From: Sinotaia quadrata
Taxonomy: Eukaryota; Mollusca; Gastropoda; Architaenioglossa; Viviparidae
DNA length: 64,000 nucleotides
Direction of reading: 5' to 3'
Assembly: GCA_028829895.1 (NCBI GenBank)
Contig: CM054181.1
Location: 113,241,860 to 113,305,859, forward strand
The notes under the pieces are model-generated. The model had not been told where the DNA came from. It worked only from the letters and a program-made list of their open reading frames with translations, and ran no database searches. This document shows, in pieces, positions 1 through 13,700 of this stretch. Positions within the stretch are counted from its first letter, which is position 1; each line of letters begins with the position of its first letter. The position numbers and the translations under genes are program-made.

Positions 1-59
1 ACGAGTCAAATAATAATACTAACCATCGCCATATTAAGAACCAAAGTCGACTACCTGCA

Positions 60-302
60 TCGATATTTATAAGTGGGTTAGTGGGTTAAGTCTTTGTATA
101 TCTTACCAGCTTTTCGCTTTGATATTTATAGGTGTGTTGGTGGGTTATGAGTTAAGTCTTTGTATATCTGACCAGCATTTCGCATCGATATTTATAGGTG
201 GGTTAGTGAGTTTAGTCTTTGTATATCTGACCAGCTTTTTGCATTGATATTTTTCGGTGGGTTAGTAAGTTTAGTCTTTGTATATCTGACCAGCTTTTCA
301 CA
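60..302. repeat. Tandem repeat, about 58-67 bp unit, 4 copies
   Basis: Each unit begins GATATTTATAGGTGGGTTAG and ends TATATCTGACCAGCTTTTCG. Copies start near 60, 120, 187 and 245 and differ by small indels. Confidence 0.85.
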
Positions 303-517
303 TGAACATAGACCGCTCCAGGTATCGACATTGTTAATGTGATTTTGGATGGCTTATTGTAAGAACGTCTCATTTCTGTGCTATTAGAATTGATATACGG
401 ACTCGCATACCAACGTAAGCATGCAGACACACCGGATAAAATATAAACTACAAACTGAAAATGTTTAAAACTAAAGAAACGAAAATTTTCAGCCAGTGGG
501 TCCTGAGCAAAAGTGTC

Positions 518-665
518 ATTTCATTGTTTACTAATATATAACCGAAGCACAGGCTGAGAGTCTTGGCAAGTTGTAAGTCAATACCTGAGCAATGGCCTCG
601 TTTCATTGTTTACTAATAAATGACCAAAGCACAGATTGAGTAGTTGTAAGCCAATACCTGAGACT
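518..665. repeat. Diverged direct repeat, 2 copies
   Basis: TTTCATTGTTTACTAATA ... AAGCACAG ... TTGTAAG.CAATACCTGAG occurs at about 518-590 and again at about 600-665. Confidence 0.7.
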
Positions 666-1108
666 GGGAAAGCTTACACGAAAATCGATGTGCACTTGAA
701 TTATGTATTCAGATTACTTAAGGTATCCGTAATGTATCAAGCTTAAATTAAATTAGACTCTTCTACTGTATAATACTTCCCTCTCGTCTTTAATCCAGCT
801 CGTTCATCTGGCTGCTACTCACGCAACTGACTGAGACAACATCACTGAGCAATTAACAAGGCATTTATTTATTTATTATTTATTTCTGTTACACAGTCAT
901 GCACGTCTAGACTGATTTATTTCACATCAATGGTCTCGCTTCAGAATTGAATTGTCATGTATGGTGAATACTATTTTAATTTCTAGACTAACTGTACAAT
1001 TAGTGCAACAAGCACAAATATACTTGCTTATGCAAAACTATGTTGCCAAATAGAAATCTATAGTAGTTTTAAAGTTTGTATGGTCATAACACATTGCAAA
1101 TCTCTCTA

Positions 1109-1109
<1 letters not shown>

Positions 1110-1179
<70 letters not shown>

Positions 1180-1219
1180 CACACACACACACACACTCAC
1201 ACACACACACACACACACA

Positions 1220-1281
<62 letters not shown>
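1110..1281. repeat. (AC)n microsatellite, ~170 bp
   Basis: Nearly pure AC dinucleotides with four interruptions (one GC and several CACTC steps). Open frames across it are artefacts. Confidence 0.98.
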
Positions 1282-1283
<2 letters not shown>

Positions 1284-1470
1284 TTATTATAATGACTAGT
1301 GGGTGGAATAGAGGTAAACTGCCTCATGAATCATGTACATGTACCGATACATCCATCCATCCACCTATCTGTCTGTGTCTCCAACCATCCATCGGACCCA
1401 CTCTCACTAATTCTTATTCAAATAATCAATTCAAGTGTGCCTATATGTATGTTTCTTTCTCTAATACTTT

Positions 1471-1753
<283 letters not shown>

Positions 1754-3840
1754 AAACAAGGCCTATCAAAATATCTTGTCTCTGACAAATCTAGATTTGA
1801 GGACTTCTGCCATATTTCTTTACTAAGTGCAATGATACTATGCCACTGTAATAAGTGTCATATTTTATTGCATTAAGTTGTTTTGTTCTGTGCATGAGTT
1901 CTTTATTCTTATAAATGGAATGTATATTTGGTGAAATATGAAGAACACATGCATAGGTTCTCCTACATAAGTGAATACCTTGACATGTGCAATATGTTTA
2001 ACAAATAAACACTGTCAGCCATGTGATTTGTAGCATTTCGCCATGTTTTCTCAGAGGAAATTGGGAATGCCTATTAGATGTTGTGACAAGGACAATGCCA
2101 AGGTGAATGTTTTAATTTGTTATTAATCGATGAACAGGGCAAAGATGTATGTATACGTATCGGTCTTAACACTCCTGAAATATTTTGACCCGAACCTTCG
2201 AAAAGCAGCACACGTATGGGGTATTATAATGAGATTAAATAAATATCTCCACCCCACCCCACCCCCTGCCGAACCACTCCACTTTTTTATATGGTTTTTA
2301 GTAATTAAAGACAAGTCTTCTTATTTGTACATATGTGTGAGAGCAAAAGATGAAATGAACTGTGGCGCAGTGCCTTGTATTTTGAGTGAACTATTCACGC
2401 TGTATACACGCATCATGTTAAGGCAGTGAGGCGTAATCTAATTCCAGTTTTCAGAATACATGGGCCTAGAGAAAGAATCACCTAATCTTGCAGAAGTAGA
2501 CAATATACCTCTTCATTCATATTATTTTAATACTCAAAACAATAGGATGTTCATGTTTAAAATTTAAATTTATACAGCACTCAAGCTTTGCTTTAAGGTT
2601 CATGGTATAACGACTCACAAGCCTCCAATTAATCTACTGGAGAAAATGAATGCTATGTTGTGACGTCATATTTGTAACACAGCGGGATAAATGGTCGTGG
2701 GCCGTCATGTCATTGAGACCGCTTGCTGACACAAATGAATGATCGAGGACAAAGTTCTTATGTAATATTCGTATATCTTAGGTCGTTCGTCTGAATCTGT
2801 GTTAAGTTTATCTTTTTGTATAAATTTCATAATATGTATATATAATCAAGGTTGACCTCACTAATCTGTATACCTATTTATCGCCAGTCTAAGTATAACA
2901 CCTGTCTGATTTCACTAACTAGCATACCAGTGTTATCTCACAAATGTGTTCACGTGCTTGAACCCAATAACGTATATAATCTTCCCTCTCACTAATCTGT
3001 ATATCTACCTATCCAGTCTATATCACGTGACTCTCTTAGCAGACTGGTGAGGAGCTGCTAGAATGTTCAGGAGAGATTAAAAAAAAAAATTAACGGCAAC
3101 CTAGAAGGACTGGACTAAAAGAACTGTTGACAGACTGATACAGCTCTAACCAAGTAATCATTAAAACAAAAGCAAGCAAGCAAACAATACTCAACCCGCA
3201 TGTCCCTCTAGTCTAGATTAATCGGATTATAGACCGCAATGGTTAGATTGTTAGAAACGTGGCCAAAATAGCCGCACCAACAGACCAGAGGAGCAATTGC
3301 TCATGCAACCATCTGCACCACAACATCCACCCAAGATTATGGAACCTGGCCAACAACAACATCAGCATCAACGCCAGCTTCCTCCCTCCTCCTCCACACA
3401 ATAATACACGTGACATGTGGTCTACTTCCGTTAAATTTTTTTAAAATGATTGTACGAGATAATGACGTATACAGTGAGCAGACCCCTTGACAACAACCAA
3501 GGCTGGAGAAACAACAGATCGTGAAAACAACCAAATTAATGACCGACAACAACAACAACAACAACAACAGTCACAGCCTCGGTCTCAGATCGACAATGAA
3601 GCCCGCGACCAGACATTTTGCACTTGTTTCTCAAACTTTTATCACCAAAGTGAACGCCAATCAATTGCTTCACCTTAAATTCTCTTTCCGCCTTAGCGTC
3701 CATCCGGAAAAGTCAACAAACGTTAACAGTAAAATTATCCAGGACGCTGCTAGCCGCTTTGGCAGCTGAAGATTGAAACGACCAGAAGGCCCGCACTGGT
3801 GACGAGGCATATCTCCGGAGATCCTGTTTCTTGGCATGAC

Positions 3841-3960
3841 TCTCTTAGTCGGAGATTCTGATTGGTGGCATGTCTCTCTTAGTCGGAGATCCTGACTGGT
3901 GGCATGTCTCTCTTAGTCGGAGATCCTGATTGGTGGCATGCCTCTCTTTGTCGGAGATCC
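3841..3960. repeat. 34-bp minisatellite, about 3.5 copies
   Basis: TCTCTTAGTCGGAGATCCTG recurs at 3841, 3875 and 3909, exactly 34 bp apart, with a diverged fourth copy near 3943. Confidence 0.9.
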
Positions 3961-4788
3961 CATCTCTTGTTCTTCGTCTGCGGAAATGCTCTCGACTTCC
4001 ATTTCAAGGGCAGTAACTCATCTCTCCGCAACATGGGCTTATTCTGAAATAACTGTTGGATAGTTTTAATACACCTAAACGAAGTATTCCCCAAAGCTTA
4101 AAAAGCATAAATGCAACCAAAATACAAATATCCAATTTTTTATCTAAAAGACGAAGCTTTATGTTGCAAACTTCCATTTCATTAATTGCGACCATTCTTT
4201 CCTGCTTGGCACATGGCGCAGAGCATAGATCAAGTCGCAATCCAATATTATATTTGAAATTCAATTGAACGTTCATTCCCTGCAAACAAGAACATGCATA
4301 GCTTGTACCAGAAGTTAAGTTTTCTTATAATCGCAAGATAAGCTAAATTCTGGACCTCGTATAATGAAATTGCAGGGGAAGGAAAAGAACTTCCTTTCTC
4401 AGTCAGAACTTCTTTCTTATAAGTTTTGTAGGAAAGTCAAGTCACGAACTCGAAATATGTCACGTTATGCAGGTGTCAAGATTTCGGGAACTTACATAAT
4501 AAAACTTACCGACAAAAACAAAAAAAAAAGATTTTCTTTCTATCGGTATGACAGCAATAAATCATCGGCCTAAGTTTTCATACTGGATTAACTTCAGATT
4601 TAAAGTGGAAAGCGAGGCGTTATTACGTAAAATACGGTAAGGCAGGACTAAGTATGCCGATAGGAAATGTACACAATATTTCCCTCATGTAATCTATTGC
4701 GGATTTCACACAAGTACCGTACGCACACATGTATATACATTGTCATAGGCTTGTGTGCGCGCATATTAAGAAGGCATTGAAATCGGTG

Positions 4789-4890
<102 letters not shown>

Positions 4891-4922
4891 AAGCTGATAT
4901 TTTTCGATCACAGACTATACTG

Positions 4923-5429
4923 CAGAGGTCGGCAAACCTTTTGGACTACTAGGCCATTTTTAGGAGGTCCAGAAGGCACACTAAGCCAGAAATGGTCAAA
5001 AGTACACCATTACTAGGCTTGAATAAAAGTCTTTGCACTTTATTTTGTGCAATTTAATGTGTCATAAAGAGAAGACACTATACAGTGTACACTGTACAAT
5101 TTCAAGAGGTAGGGATGGACAAAAGTTAGAAAAAATTTGAAAAAAATAATCTGTATAGATCGATTATGCCAGTTATACCCATAGTACATACACTAATGTT
5201 GAACTTTAACTAAGTGCTTGTACAATTAAAATAATTTCGGCTTTCTTACTTTAAAAAACAAAACAAAACTGTATTTAGATTGTTGAAATGAAGGGGAACA
5301 ATACCGCGACAATTCAATTAGGCCGTATCTAATAATAAATAACTGAGGGGGGGGGGGGGGCGCATTAGGCCGGACTGGAATAATAGCTAGGCCATATTTG
5401 GCCTAAAGGCCGGACTTTGCCGAACCCTG
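4923..5429. mobile_element. hAT-like non-autonomous DNA element, ~507 bp
   Basis: The ends are inverted: CAGAGGTCGGCAAA on the left, and CAGGGTTCGGCAAAG when the right end is reverse-complemented. GACTATA occurs on both sides (4913-4919 and 5430-5436), but on the left three extra bases separate it from the end, so the target duplication is imperfect. Both ends also carry GGCC-rich subterminal sequence. No transposase is seen inside. A CAG...CTG end with a ~8-bp duplication is typical of hAT elements. Confidence 0.6.
5346..5360. repeat. Poly(G) tract inside the hAT-like element
   Basis: About 14 consecutive G residues on the + strand. Confidence 0.95.
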
Positions 5430-5908
5430 GACTATAGGCAGGATTCAGTAATTTATCCTCGCTCTCTCCAAGCAAACTCGCTTTAATTCCCCCCATTGGC
5501 TAATTTGCCACACTCGCGTCACTTACCGTAATAGTAGTAAAATTGGATTGCCGCAAAGTACTACTAACTGGACTTGTCCTAGTAGTATTTAATAGCTTCC
5601 ATTAATACTGCTGACAGTTCGTCACGAGCGCATGCGTACTCTTGACCTACTTGCGTGTCGGGCATTTTTAATTTAATTTTATTGATTCATAGAGCGATTG
5701 TTTACATACACCGCCACAACTGTTAATGCTTAAATATGTTTAATCCGATTACATATGATCTGATATCAATATTCAGTTTCTCCCATGCTGTCCACAGCGA
5801 AAGAAATCAAGAAAACGAGTTAACATTTAAAAAAAAATATCAGAACTTCGAGAGAGCATCTTAGGGGTTGAACAGATTCTTCGCAGTAATATAAATCGAA
5901 GACGGAGG

Positions 5909-6065
5909 ATGGTTGAGGGTGTGCGCCAAACTGATGCTACCTGTTTCACCTCCTTCCGCCAGCCCTCCTGCTCTCCATCTCAGATGCACCGCGAGGCTGT
6001 GGGGTTCCCCCCGAAGCAAACCAAGACTGAGAATATTGTGAAGATAAGTCTAATGCGGCTTCTGG

Positions 6066-6157
<92 letters not shown>
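5909..6157 (+). repeat. GA-tailed dispersed repeat, copy 1
   Basis: About 160 bp beginning GGTTGAGGGTGTGCGCC, with CCTGTTTCACCTCCTTCC and GAAGCAAACCAAGA, ending in an 89-bp (GA)n tract. The reverse complement of 38099-38240 has the same blocks in the same order and the same GAGA end, so this is a dispersed family. The size and simple-repeat tail suggest a SINE, but I saw no convincing tRNA promoter boxes. Confidence 0.65.
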
Positions 6158-6161
<4 letters not shown>

Positions 6162-6599
6162 CAAGCGCTCCCCGAATACTCGTTAGGGGAGCATGTCCCA
6201 CTGGAGCGCTACAGACCAGAGAACGACTTATGATGAAATATGATATTTTAGTCCGCTGCCTTTAGTCTCAGATTTATGAGCGTTAATGTCACAAATGCAG
6301 TTATTTATATGATTTATTATTTTGAACTATTTGGAGTTTTTTTTTTAAAAAAGGAATCTGTTTTGAATTGTTCCATTCTCTCTCTCTCCCCCCACCCCAT
6401 CCCAACCAAGCATCCAAATGCTGAGTGGAAGAAAGCATATGCAGATTTTAACTCACACCACATATCACTGACCTCAACCGAAGACCTCCAGCTGTCCATT
6501 TGAAAATGAGTCCCCGAGCTCTTGTAACAAAAATAGCAATAGTAAGTTAAGCTCCAATTATACGACAGTCGAATTTTATAATCTGTCCTTAATATTCGC

Positions 6600-6665
6600 A
6601 CACCTTTAAGCTACGTGTGTGTGTGTGCGTGCGAGCCTGTGCGTGTGAATGTGTGTGTGTGTGAA
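6600..6665. repeat. Degenerate (GT)n tract
   Basis: GTGTGTGTGTGCGTGCGAGC and a following TGTGTGTGTG run. Confidence 0.8.
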
Positions 6666-7474
6666 TGAGGTGATTGAAACAAAACCGCAGTGCAATAATC
6701 GGAGTGCCCAAACTTATTTCTCAAAAAAAATTTGTGACAGATTCCCCCCCTCCCCCCAAGTATACATAACCGTCCACTGGTTCTACAATGCATATACCTG
6801 TTCAATAAGCTTTCAGTGGATTAAGCAAGTTTGAATGTGGTTTGGTGTACAATAAAAATGAATCATATTAAAACAAACAGGAACCCCACCCCCCTCTTCA
6901 CTGCTGACAGGCGAGGGCCTGTTTCTGTTACATTATTTTGGCAGTTTTGAAACACTGAATTATTAAGTCCAACATGGACAATTAATTGCGCCACTCTGGC
7001 AATTTGGTTATATTAATTGTTAATTGCATCAACTAAACTTAACTTTGAAATCAATTAAATATTCTGCCGGTTCCTTCATCCAGCTCCAGTGGTGGCGAGA
7101 CAGGGGAGGGGAAATTGCTTAAGAGCGCTGCAGCTGCATTTGGGGTGGGGGTGGGGTGGGGCCGCGAATAGGTAAAAATGTTTCGCACGACACAACAGCA
7201 GTGCCATCTTAACGCTTGGGCACGCTGGACAGTTGTCCGGGGGCCTCATACTAATCTTGTATGTTGTGTCAGGCTGTCTTTGTCCGTGGGCCTTTATTAA
7301 TGCTGTTAAAACGGCCTTGCACGACAGAATATAATTTTATTTCCACTGTAAGCAAGGACTTACACGATGCATATGGTCTTATCGTCTGGATTAAAAAACA
7401 ACAAACAAACAAACTACAGTTTCGAATATTTCTAATATCCCCATAGTAACAGCATCACGCATTTGTACTGCTCA

Positions 7475-7479
7475 ATTGG
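7475..7479 (-). promoter_or_regulatory. Inverted CCAAT box
   Basis: AATTGGCTCAG contains ATTGG, the reverse complement of CCAAT, about 25 bp upstream of the E2F-like site and 155 bp before the ATG. NF-Y sites next to E2F sites are common in cell-cycle promoters. A 5-bp match alone is weak evidence. Confidence 0.35.
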
Positions 7480-7503
7480 CTCAGCAGGGAACATGTTCTC
7501 CAT

Positions 7504-7511
7504 TTTCCCGC
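7504..7511 (+). promoter_or_regulatory. Candidate E2F site upstream of the pocket-protein gene
   Basis: TTTCCCGC matches the E2F consensus TTTSSCGC exactly, 123 bp before the start codon. Vertebrate RBL1 promoters carry E2F sites through which pocket proteins repress their own gene, so the position makes functional sense. A chance match to an 8-mer is possible. Confidence 0.6.
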
Positions 7512-7633
7512 CATTACGCTTCAATGTGTAGCCTACGAAAGCGTGCGTGTGTTTGTAGCTAGCTTTACGAGGCTTGTGAAATTGTGTCAGCCATTGTGCT
7601 ATAATTTAGGGTGCGCGTATAAATTGTTCGAAA

Positions 7634-7771
7634 ATGGGCCTGTCGGAGGAGGGAGAGGAAAGTGTGCTTCAACGATTTGAAGAATTATGTCTGGACTTAA
7701 ACATGGACAAGAATGCAAAGGAAGAAGCTTATCAGAATTACCAGAGAATCCAAACGAACTTCACATTAGAG
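7634..7771 (+). CDS. Pocket protein exon 1 (residues 1-46)
   Basis: Start codon exon, ending in phase 0 at TTAGAG|GTTTGT. It encodes an acidic N-terminus (MGLSEEGEESVLQRFEEL) and a helical stretch ending IQTNFTLE, which lines up with the SLEGE junction at the start of p107. An in-frame stop 27 bp upstream rules out an N-terminal extension within this exon. Confidence 0.93.
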
Positions 7772-10700
7772 GTTTGTACCCCGTTTCCTATTCTCGCAAT
7801 GGACGCGGCCATATTGAGTTAAATAGCCGTGTGGCCGGTTTCCGTTTTTGAAACAGTTGTTTGCGGTCCCGATTAAAAAAAAAAATCGATTAAAATCACA
7901 GTGAAAGTTTGTAGATTGATTTTGGCTTATTTACAGGGAGACCAGCTTCATTGGCTTGCCTGTGCACTCTATGAAGCGTGTCGTAGGAGCATGGTTCCCA
8001 CAGTTGGAAGAGGAACTGTGGAAGGAAATTGTGTTTCACTCACGCGACTGCTGCGCTCAGCAAAATTTAGGTACTAACTGTTCAATAAATTACTTTTATA
8101 TATTTTTTAAAGTTAGATTTTGGTATAGGCGTGGCAACAATGGTTGTATATATAATTGTACTTGTAGATCTTACAGAAAATAAATACACAAAACAGATGT
8201 CAATTTCATGACGTTCATGTAAACAAAGATTTGACATGCGCGTTCAGGCTGTATTGATTTATTTGTTTTTGAATTCTTATTATACATTTTCTTTAATGAA
8301 TCATTGAATGTCAAACTAGCCCTTGGCAGATGTTTTACTTTTAAAATTAATTTAGATACCAGTCTCCATCATAACAGCCAGAAAATTCCACAGCGAAACC
8401 AATCAATACGGATTACGATTTACGAATACATATAGAGATATATGGTTTAAGGCTTGATAATATCGCTTATTCTTAACGAGTTTTATTTACATTTAAAGTT
8501 GAAATTATTTTACTTTCTCACTTTATTTTGTTGTTTTAATATTATTTGCATTAAACTAAATTTAATTGTAAATAACAGAAATTACTAACAGTAACACTAT
8601 ACATCATTAGGCCTATATATTAAAATGTAAATATTTGTGCATTGAATTATATGATCCAGTCATCTTAAAGAGGTAGTTTACATCGTATACAATGACAGTG
8701 GCACATAAATCAATGTTATCTAATTTTATAGTTACTAAGTTACTGGAATAAAAAATATATCTTTTACTGTTTAGAACTAAAATAGTAAAATGTATTAGTA
8801 TTATTGCCTATAATTATACTATAGAATATATATTAAAACTTAATACTAATAGAGCTCTTTGTGATTCTTGAGAGCTCTCTTGAAAATTATTATGATCTGT
8901 GTCATTTGTGTCTGTTCTCTGTCCACCGATGATTGCAGTGTGCCACTTACCATGAAAGTATCACAATAATTAAATTCACTAAGGATACCACAGTGGAATG
9001 ATTGCCTTATAAAATCTAACCAATCATAAACAAAATAATAGATATAGTCTGACCAGTATTTAGGGGGTGAATTTTGATAAACAAAAGAAATGAGTTTGAA
9101 CAACCTCATTTCCATGCCACTCTTCTAAAAAGTTCTATTATCAAAGGTTTTTCAATTGAAATCAATGTTTCATTGAAATTTATGGGTACTACCATATCTA
9201 TTGTTTTAAGAGGGTTAATATTAATATAATAATATTAATAATATATCACATGGATCCATTTGAAATGTGTTGCCTTAAAGCATTGATATATGATTTTATA
9301 TTCTATATATTCAGAATTAATGTGAAAGATACACAAGATAGTTGCATGAATTCATGCTTGTTTATTTACATTTATTTGTAATACTTATTGGTTTTGAACT
9401 GAAAATGGTACTTCTTTTCATGACATGCTTACATTTATCTATTTTCAATTTCATTGTTTTAAATAATCCAACAAATTTATGGTATGATTTTTCTTTGATA
9501 ATATATTAAAACAGTATTCTACTAATTTCTAGATAACTTTTATCTTGAAACAGTTTTATGCAGAAATAATATTTTTAAAAGGCACTTTTTTCGTCACTTT
9601 CTTTCCATATAAATTGGATCCAAAACTTTTATTCTTTTACAGAACATCAACATGTCATACATAAATGCCATGAGCTATTTAAACATTCCCCCTTTTGTGC
9701 AATAGTCACGGCCCAGTGGTCGCACACTATAGACAGCATTCCTATGGAAGTTTTGGTTCTTATGATGATAACTGCGATGCTCTGGTCATTGTTGTCTGTC
9801 CCTGTGATGTGAGAGTATGCAACTTGGTTATTCACGTTGAGTGTCCTCCCTCTTGTACCCTGGTTGTCGGCTTGTATTACACGACTTCAAGACACTTTGT
9901 TCTTTTCATCATAGACTGGACCAAAGGCGGTGGTCTAAATGGCTTTAGTTACACATATTTTACATGGCAAAAATTCAGATTAAATTTTTGTCATAAGAAA
10001 AATTAATTTTAGAAAATTTTTAATGTATTGCCTTGCATTTTTCGCACTACAAAATCATTATATTTAAAAAGACACTTTGTTTATTAGTATATTACTTAAT
10101 ATTATTTTCACAGCATAATATTATAACTTAGCCCATTTTATGTTTAGATGGAAAACATAGAGCTTCTTTTATGATGATACTTGATAGTTTTAGTCAGTGG
10201 GAGCCATATTAAGTTTTCATGTTACAAAGTTATAGTCTTATAACCCATTTTAAATAAATCTGTGTCCAGATTAAGTTAATATTTTAGGTTAATAAAGAAA
10301 ATATATTCACTCTAATGAGATAATAATATTGCTTATTTTAAAGTATTTTTTCTGGTAAGACATATCTCAACCTTACTTTCTGAGTTTTCAACAGAAACAT
10401 GGTTTTACATATTTTACACTCGTATATAAAATAATATGAACATTTTTATAGTTGTTATCTTTTTTTGTGAACATTAGGCTCTGTTGTAGATGATAACATG
10501 TAAAATAATTAAATTTCATTCATATTATTTTTTTATTTCATGGCATAAAATGGTACACTCATACATAGAATGACATACATATTCTGTACTATCTTGCATA
10601 CTCAGATTAGCAATCATGATTGCGTGATTATTTAAACAAGAACTGCTTAATAATTGCATTTAAAGAGAATACAAGAAGTAATTGGGAAAAATGCTTAGAA

Positions 10701-13700
10701 CTAAAGGAGGATTTATAGTTTATTTGTATATTTACTTTAAATATCCATAACTATTTTTTCTGTGATAGTTTTTTTTTTTAACATTTCAGTGTAATTAATT
10801 TTTTTAACAATTATCATGTTGTTACTGAATTAAAATTGTTTGATGTGAAGTTTTTATAAAAATTGAGGAAAAGTTGATGTAACTGTTCTTGTACTTTTTT
10901 TGTAGATTTTGCTTTGTCTCTTTCACCCAGTTTGATCCAGTTCTTCAGCAAAATGAGAAAATGGTCTGATATGGCTAATTTGAATAGAGAATTTCGTGAC
11001 AAAGTGGATAGATTAGAAAGGAACTTTGCTGTTTCAACTGTAATTTTTAAGAAGTATGAACCAATATTCTTGGATATCTTTCGAGATCCAGCCAATGACA
11101 CACCAAGGCAACAACGAAGCCGGAAGCAGAGGTATTTTGTAATATTTTTTATTAATATTTATGTCACTGTAATATCTTGCACCATATACGTGTACTCAGA
11201 ATCTTTGTAATGGAGAAGAACGCAGATTATAAATCTACAGTCGTTTATCTAAATGCACATCACCTTCATATCTCCAGAATTGAAAATAAAGTTAAAGAGC
11301 CCTAAATTCTTCAGCTACTTTAAGTGAATGTAATGATTAAAAATATAATACAAACAACAAAGAAATATGTAGATTTACTATTAAAAAATTGTTATTGCAG
11401 ATTTAATATTTTAACATAGTAATTGATACTTGTTCAAATAATTAAAGAAAGTTCAGCTTTGTTATGTATAGGTAGAACCAGCTATTTTTTCAAAGTCTTT
11501 GGAAATGAATGAAATTTACACCATATAACTATCAAGGTGAAAGAAGTCAGTTGACAAAAATGGTTGTTTAATCTTTCTTACTATTTTTTTTTAACGCAAT
11601 TTTAAAAATTAGGGAAAGAATGCTTTTTATACGTTTTGCCATTTTTGCATCACCCTAAAGTAAAGGATTATCTGACAGAGCTAAATTTTTGCATACCTCA
11701 TGTATCCAATGCTGACATGAAGCCTGATTTTTTTTCTGAGGCAATAGCTTTTTAAAATTTTGAGCTATTCTCAAAATGAGAAAAAACAAATTGAGCAATG
11801 GCACTTTGAGCCAACACTGAAAACTGAACGATATTAATGCTTTTTTGCTTATTTTGAGTTCCATTTGACTTGTTTAAGTAATTATAATGAAATAACATTT
11901 TAAAATTAGCTGACATTTGTAGTTAAAATGCACTTATTAATGTCTTATGTTTTAAAATTTATGATTATTTAAAAATAAGGGTAGAGGGCTGATTGAAACC
12001 TAGTGGCAGGTTGAAATTAAAACAATGATATTATGTATTCTGTAACATGGTCCCTCAAAGTCTTGGCCAATTTTTACAAGTGAAATGAACCCTAACAATA
12101 ATTTAACCTATTACCAACTCTAAAAAGATAACAATGATGGGGTATAGCCTCACAAAAACTAAATAACTAATGCATATTTGAGGCTGTTGCTATTAACCCT
12201 ACCCATTATGATTAATTAATGGCTGTCATTCGTGATCCATCATAACTTAGTTAATAAACTGTTTTTTGTGGGGAAATCGATCTAGGATTAATTGTGACCA
12301 TTGTCTGACAGATTATCAAAAATTGTTAATGAAATTTACAGCAGAAATTATAAATAACAAGTGTTTAGTACTTTAGTAGGCCTATACTTGTCTACTCTCA
12401 CTCACATCCTTGAGGATCTGGAACACATTACCGTCTGTACACATATGATCTTTATTTTCATCAAGTAGCCTTAAAAGATTATTCAGATAATTAATTAAAA
12501 TATTTTAACAATTGCAAGAGCTATTAATTAAGCTTGGTGAATTACTTTTGCAGCAGAGAGAAACAAGTACAGCAATGGTATTTCATTATTAAGTGATTAT
12601 AGTTGTACCAGTATTTGAGAGAAACTAGCACAACAGCTTTCCATTGCATTCCATGCTAATTTAGCTTATGTGTTTGCAATTGTTTAGACAAGAAAATGAA
12701 GAATCACACTTATTAAACAAAGCGTAATTTATCGGATGCAGTCTGATCTTTATGACCACACAGACTCATAACTTTTGATATGAACATTCCATGCTAATTG
12801 CTATTTTAGTGCCCTGCAGCCTCATAATTATTAATAAAATGTTTCTTAAAATATTGTCTTGTTAATATTAATTTAAATTTTCATTTATAATTATACTATT
12901 ATACTATATAGTTTGATAATAAAAAATTGTTCTACTTAATTTGAAAAGACAGAGATTGAAGAGATATTTAATTGGTATTATTTTAAGATAAGTAATTTGG
13001 TATGGTTGTCTGTAAATTAAACAGTTTGAAACTGGTACATTCAGTTGTAATCCTTAGTAATATAAATGCTTTTTATATTTAAATTACAGGAGTGATTTTT
13101 TTTTTTGTGCAAAGAACATTACATTTACTGAAAAGTTACGAAATGGGAAGGTGTACAAATGTGTACACATTGGGGGATGGGGGTAATTGGAAAAGAGGAA
13201 GGGTTGTAAAAATATAATTGCTGTTTTGAATGCATAGTAAATGATCAATCCTTTAAGAGCTTCTGTTTCAAAGGTACACCTGCAAGTTCACAAATTGATT
13301 ATTGTGTTTTCAAATACAATCCTTATATTCGGTTAGGCGCCTGCCATGTTCAGTCAATGATGTCTTCAACTTTGCTTGGGTCATGTTTGTGCAAGTTAAA
13401 GGTAAATATATTTTGTTATGTTTTTTAGTTTGAGTCTTCCTGAATAGTGAGGATGTATAATTTTCTATCTTAAGATCTTAATAAAATTAGAAATCTAAAC
13501 ACTTGCTCAGAACCAATAGTCTTTATTTAATTTAGATGTTTGTTGATCCTTTTAGTTTATGTTTTGCTTTGCTAAATTGATTCTGGATGTAATCTAAAGG
13601 TTTGTTCGTATTAGTCAAAGCAGATCTGTATTGTATTTGTTAATGTAATTTTAATCATTTTCTCTTTTGGTAGAATGCAAAGATATTTGTTTTCTACAGA

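Noticed and set aside
2130..2429. 99-codon + strand frame upstream
   Set aside because: No recognisable domain, and a proline run from C-rich sequence. The length is plausible by chance in a 64-kb window.
7618..7623. TATAAA 11 bp upstream of the start codon
   Set aside because: Too close to the ATG to direct a transcript containing it, unless translation begins further downstream. The ATG at 7634 is strongly supported by homology of what follows.
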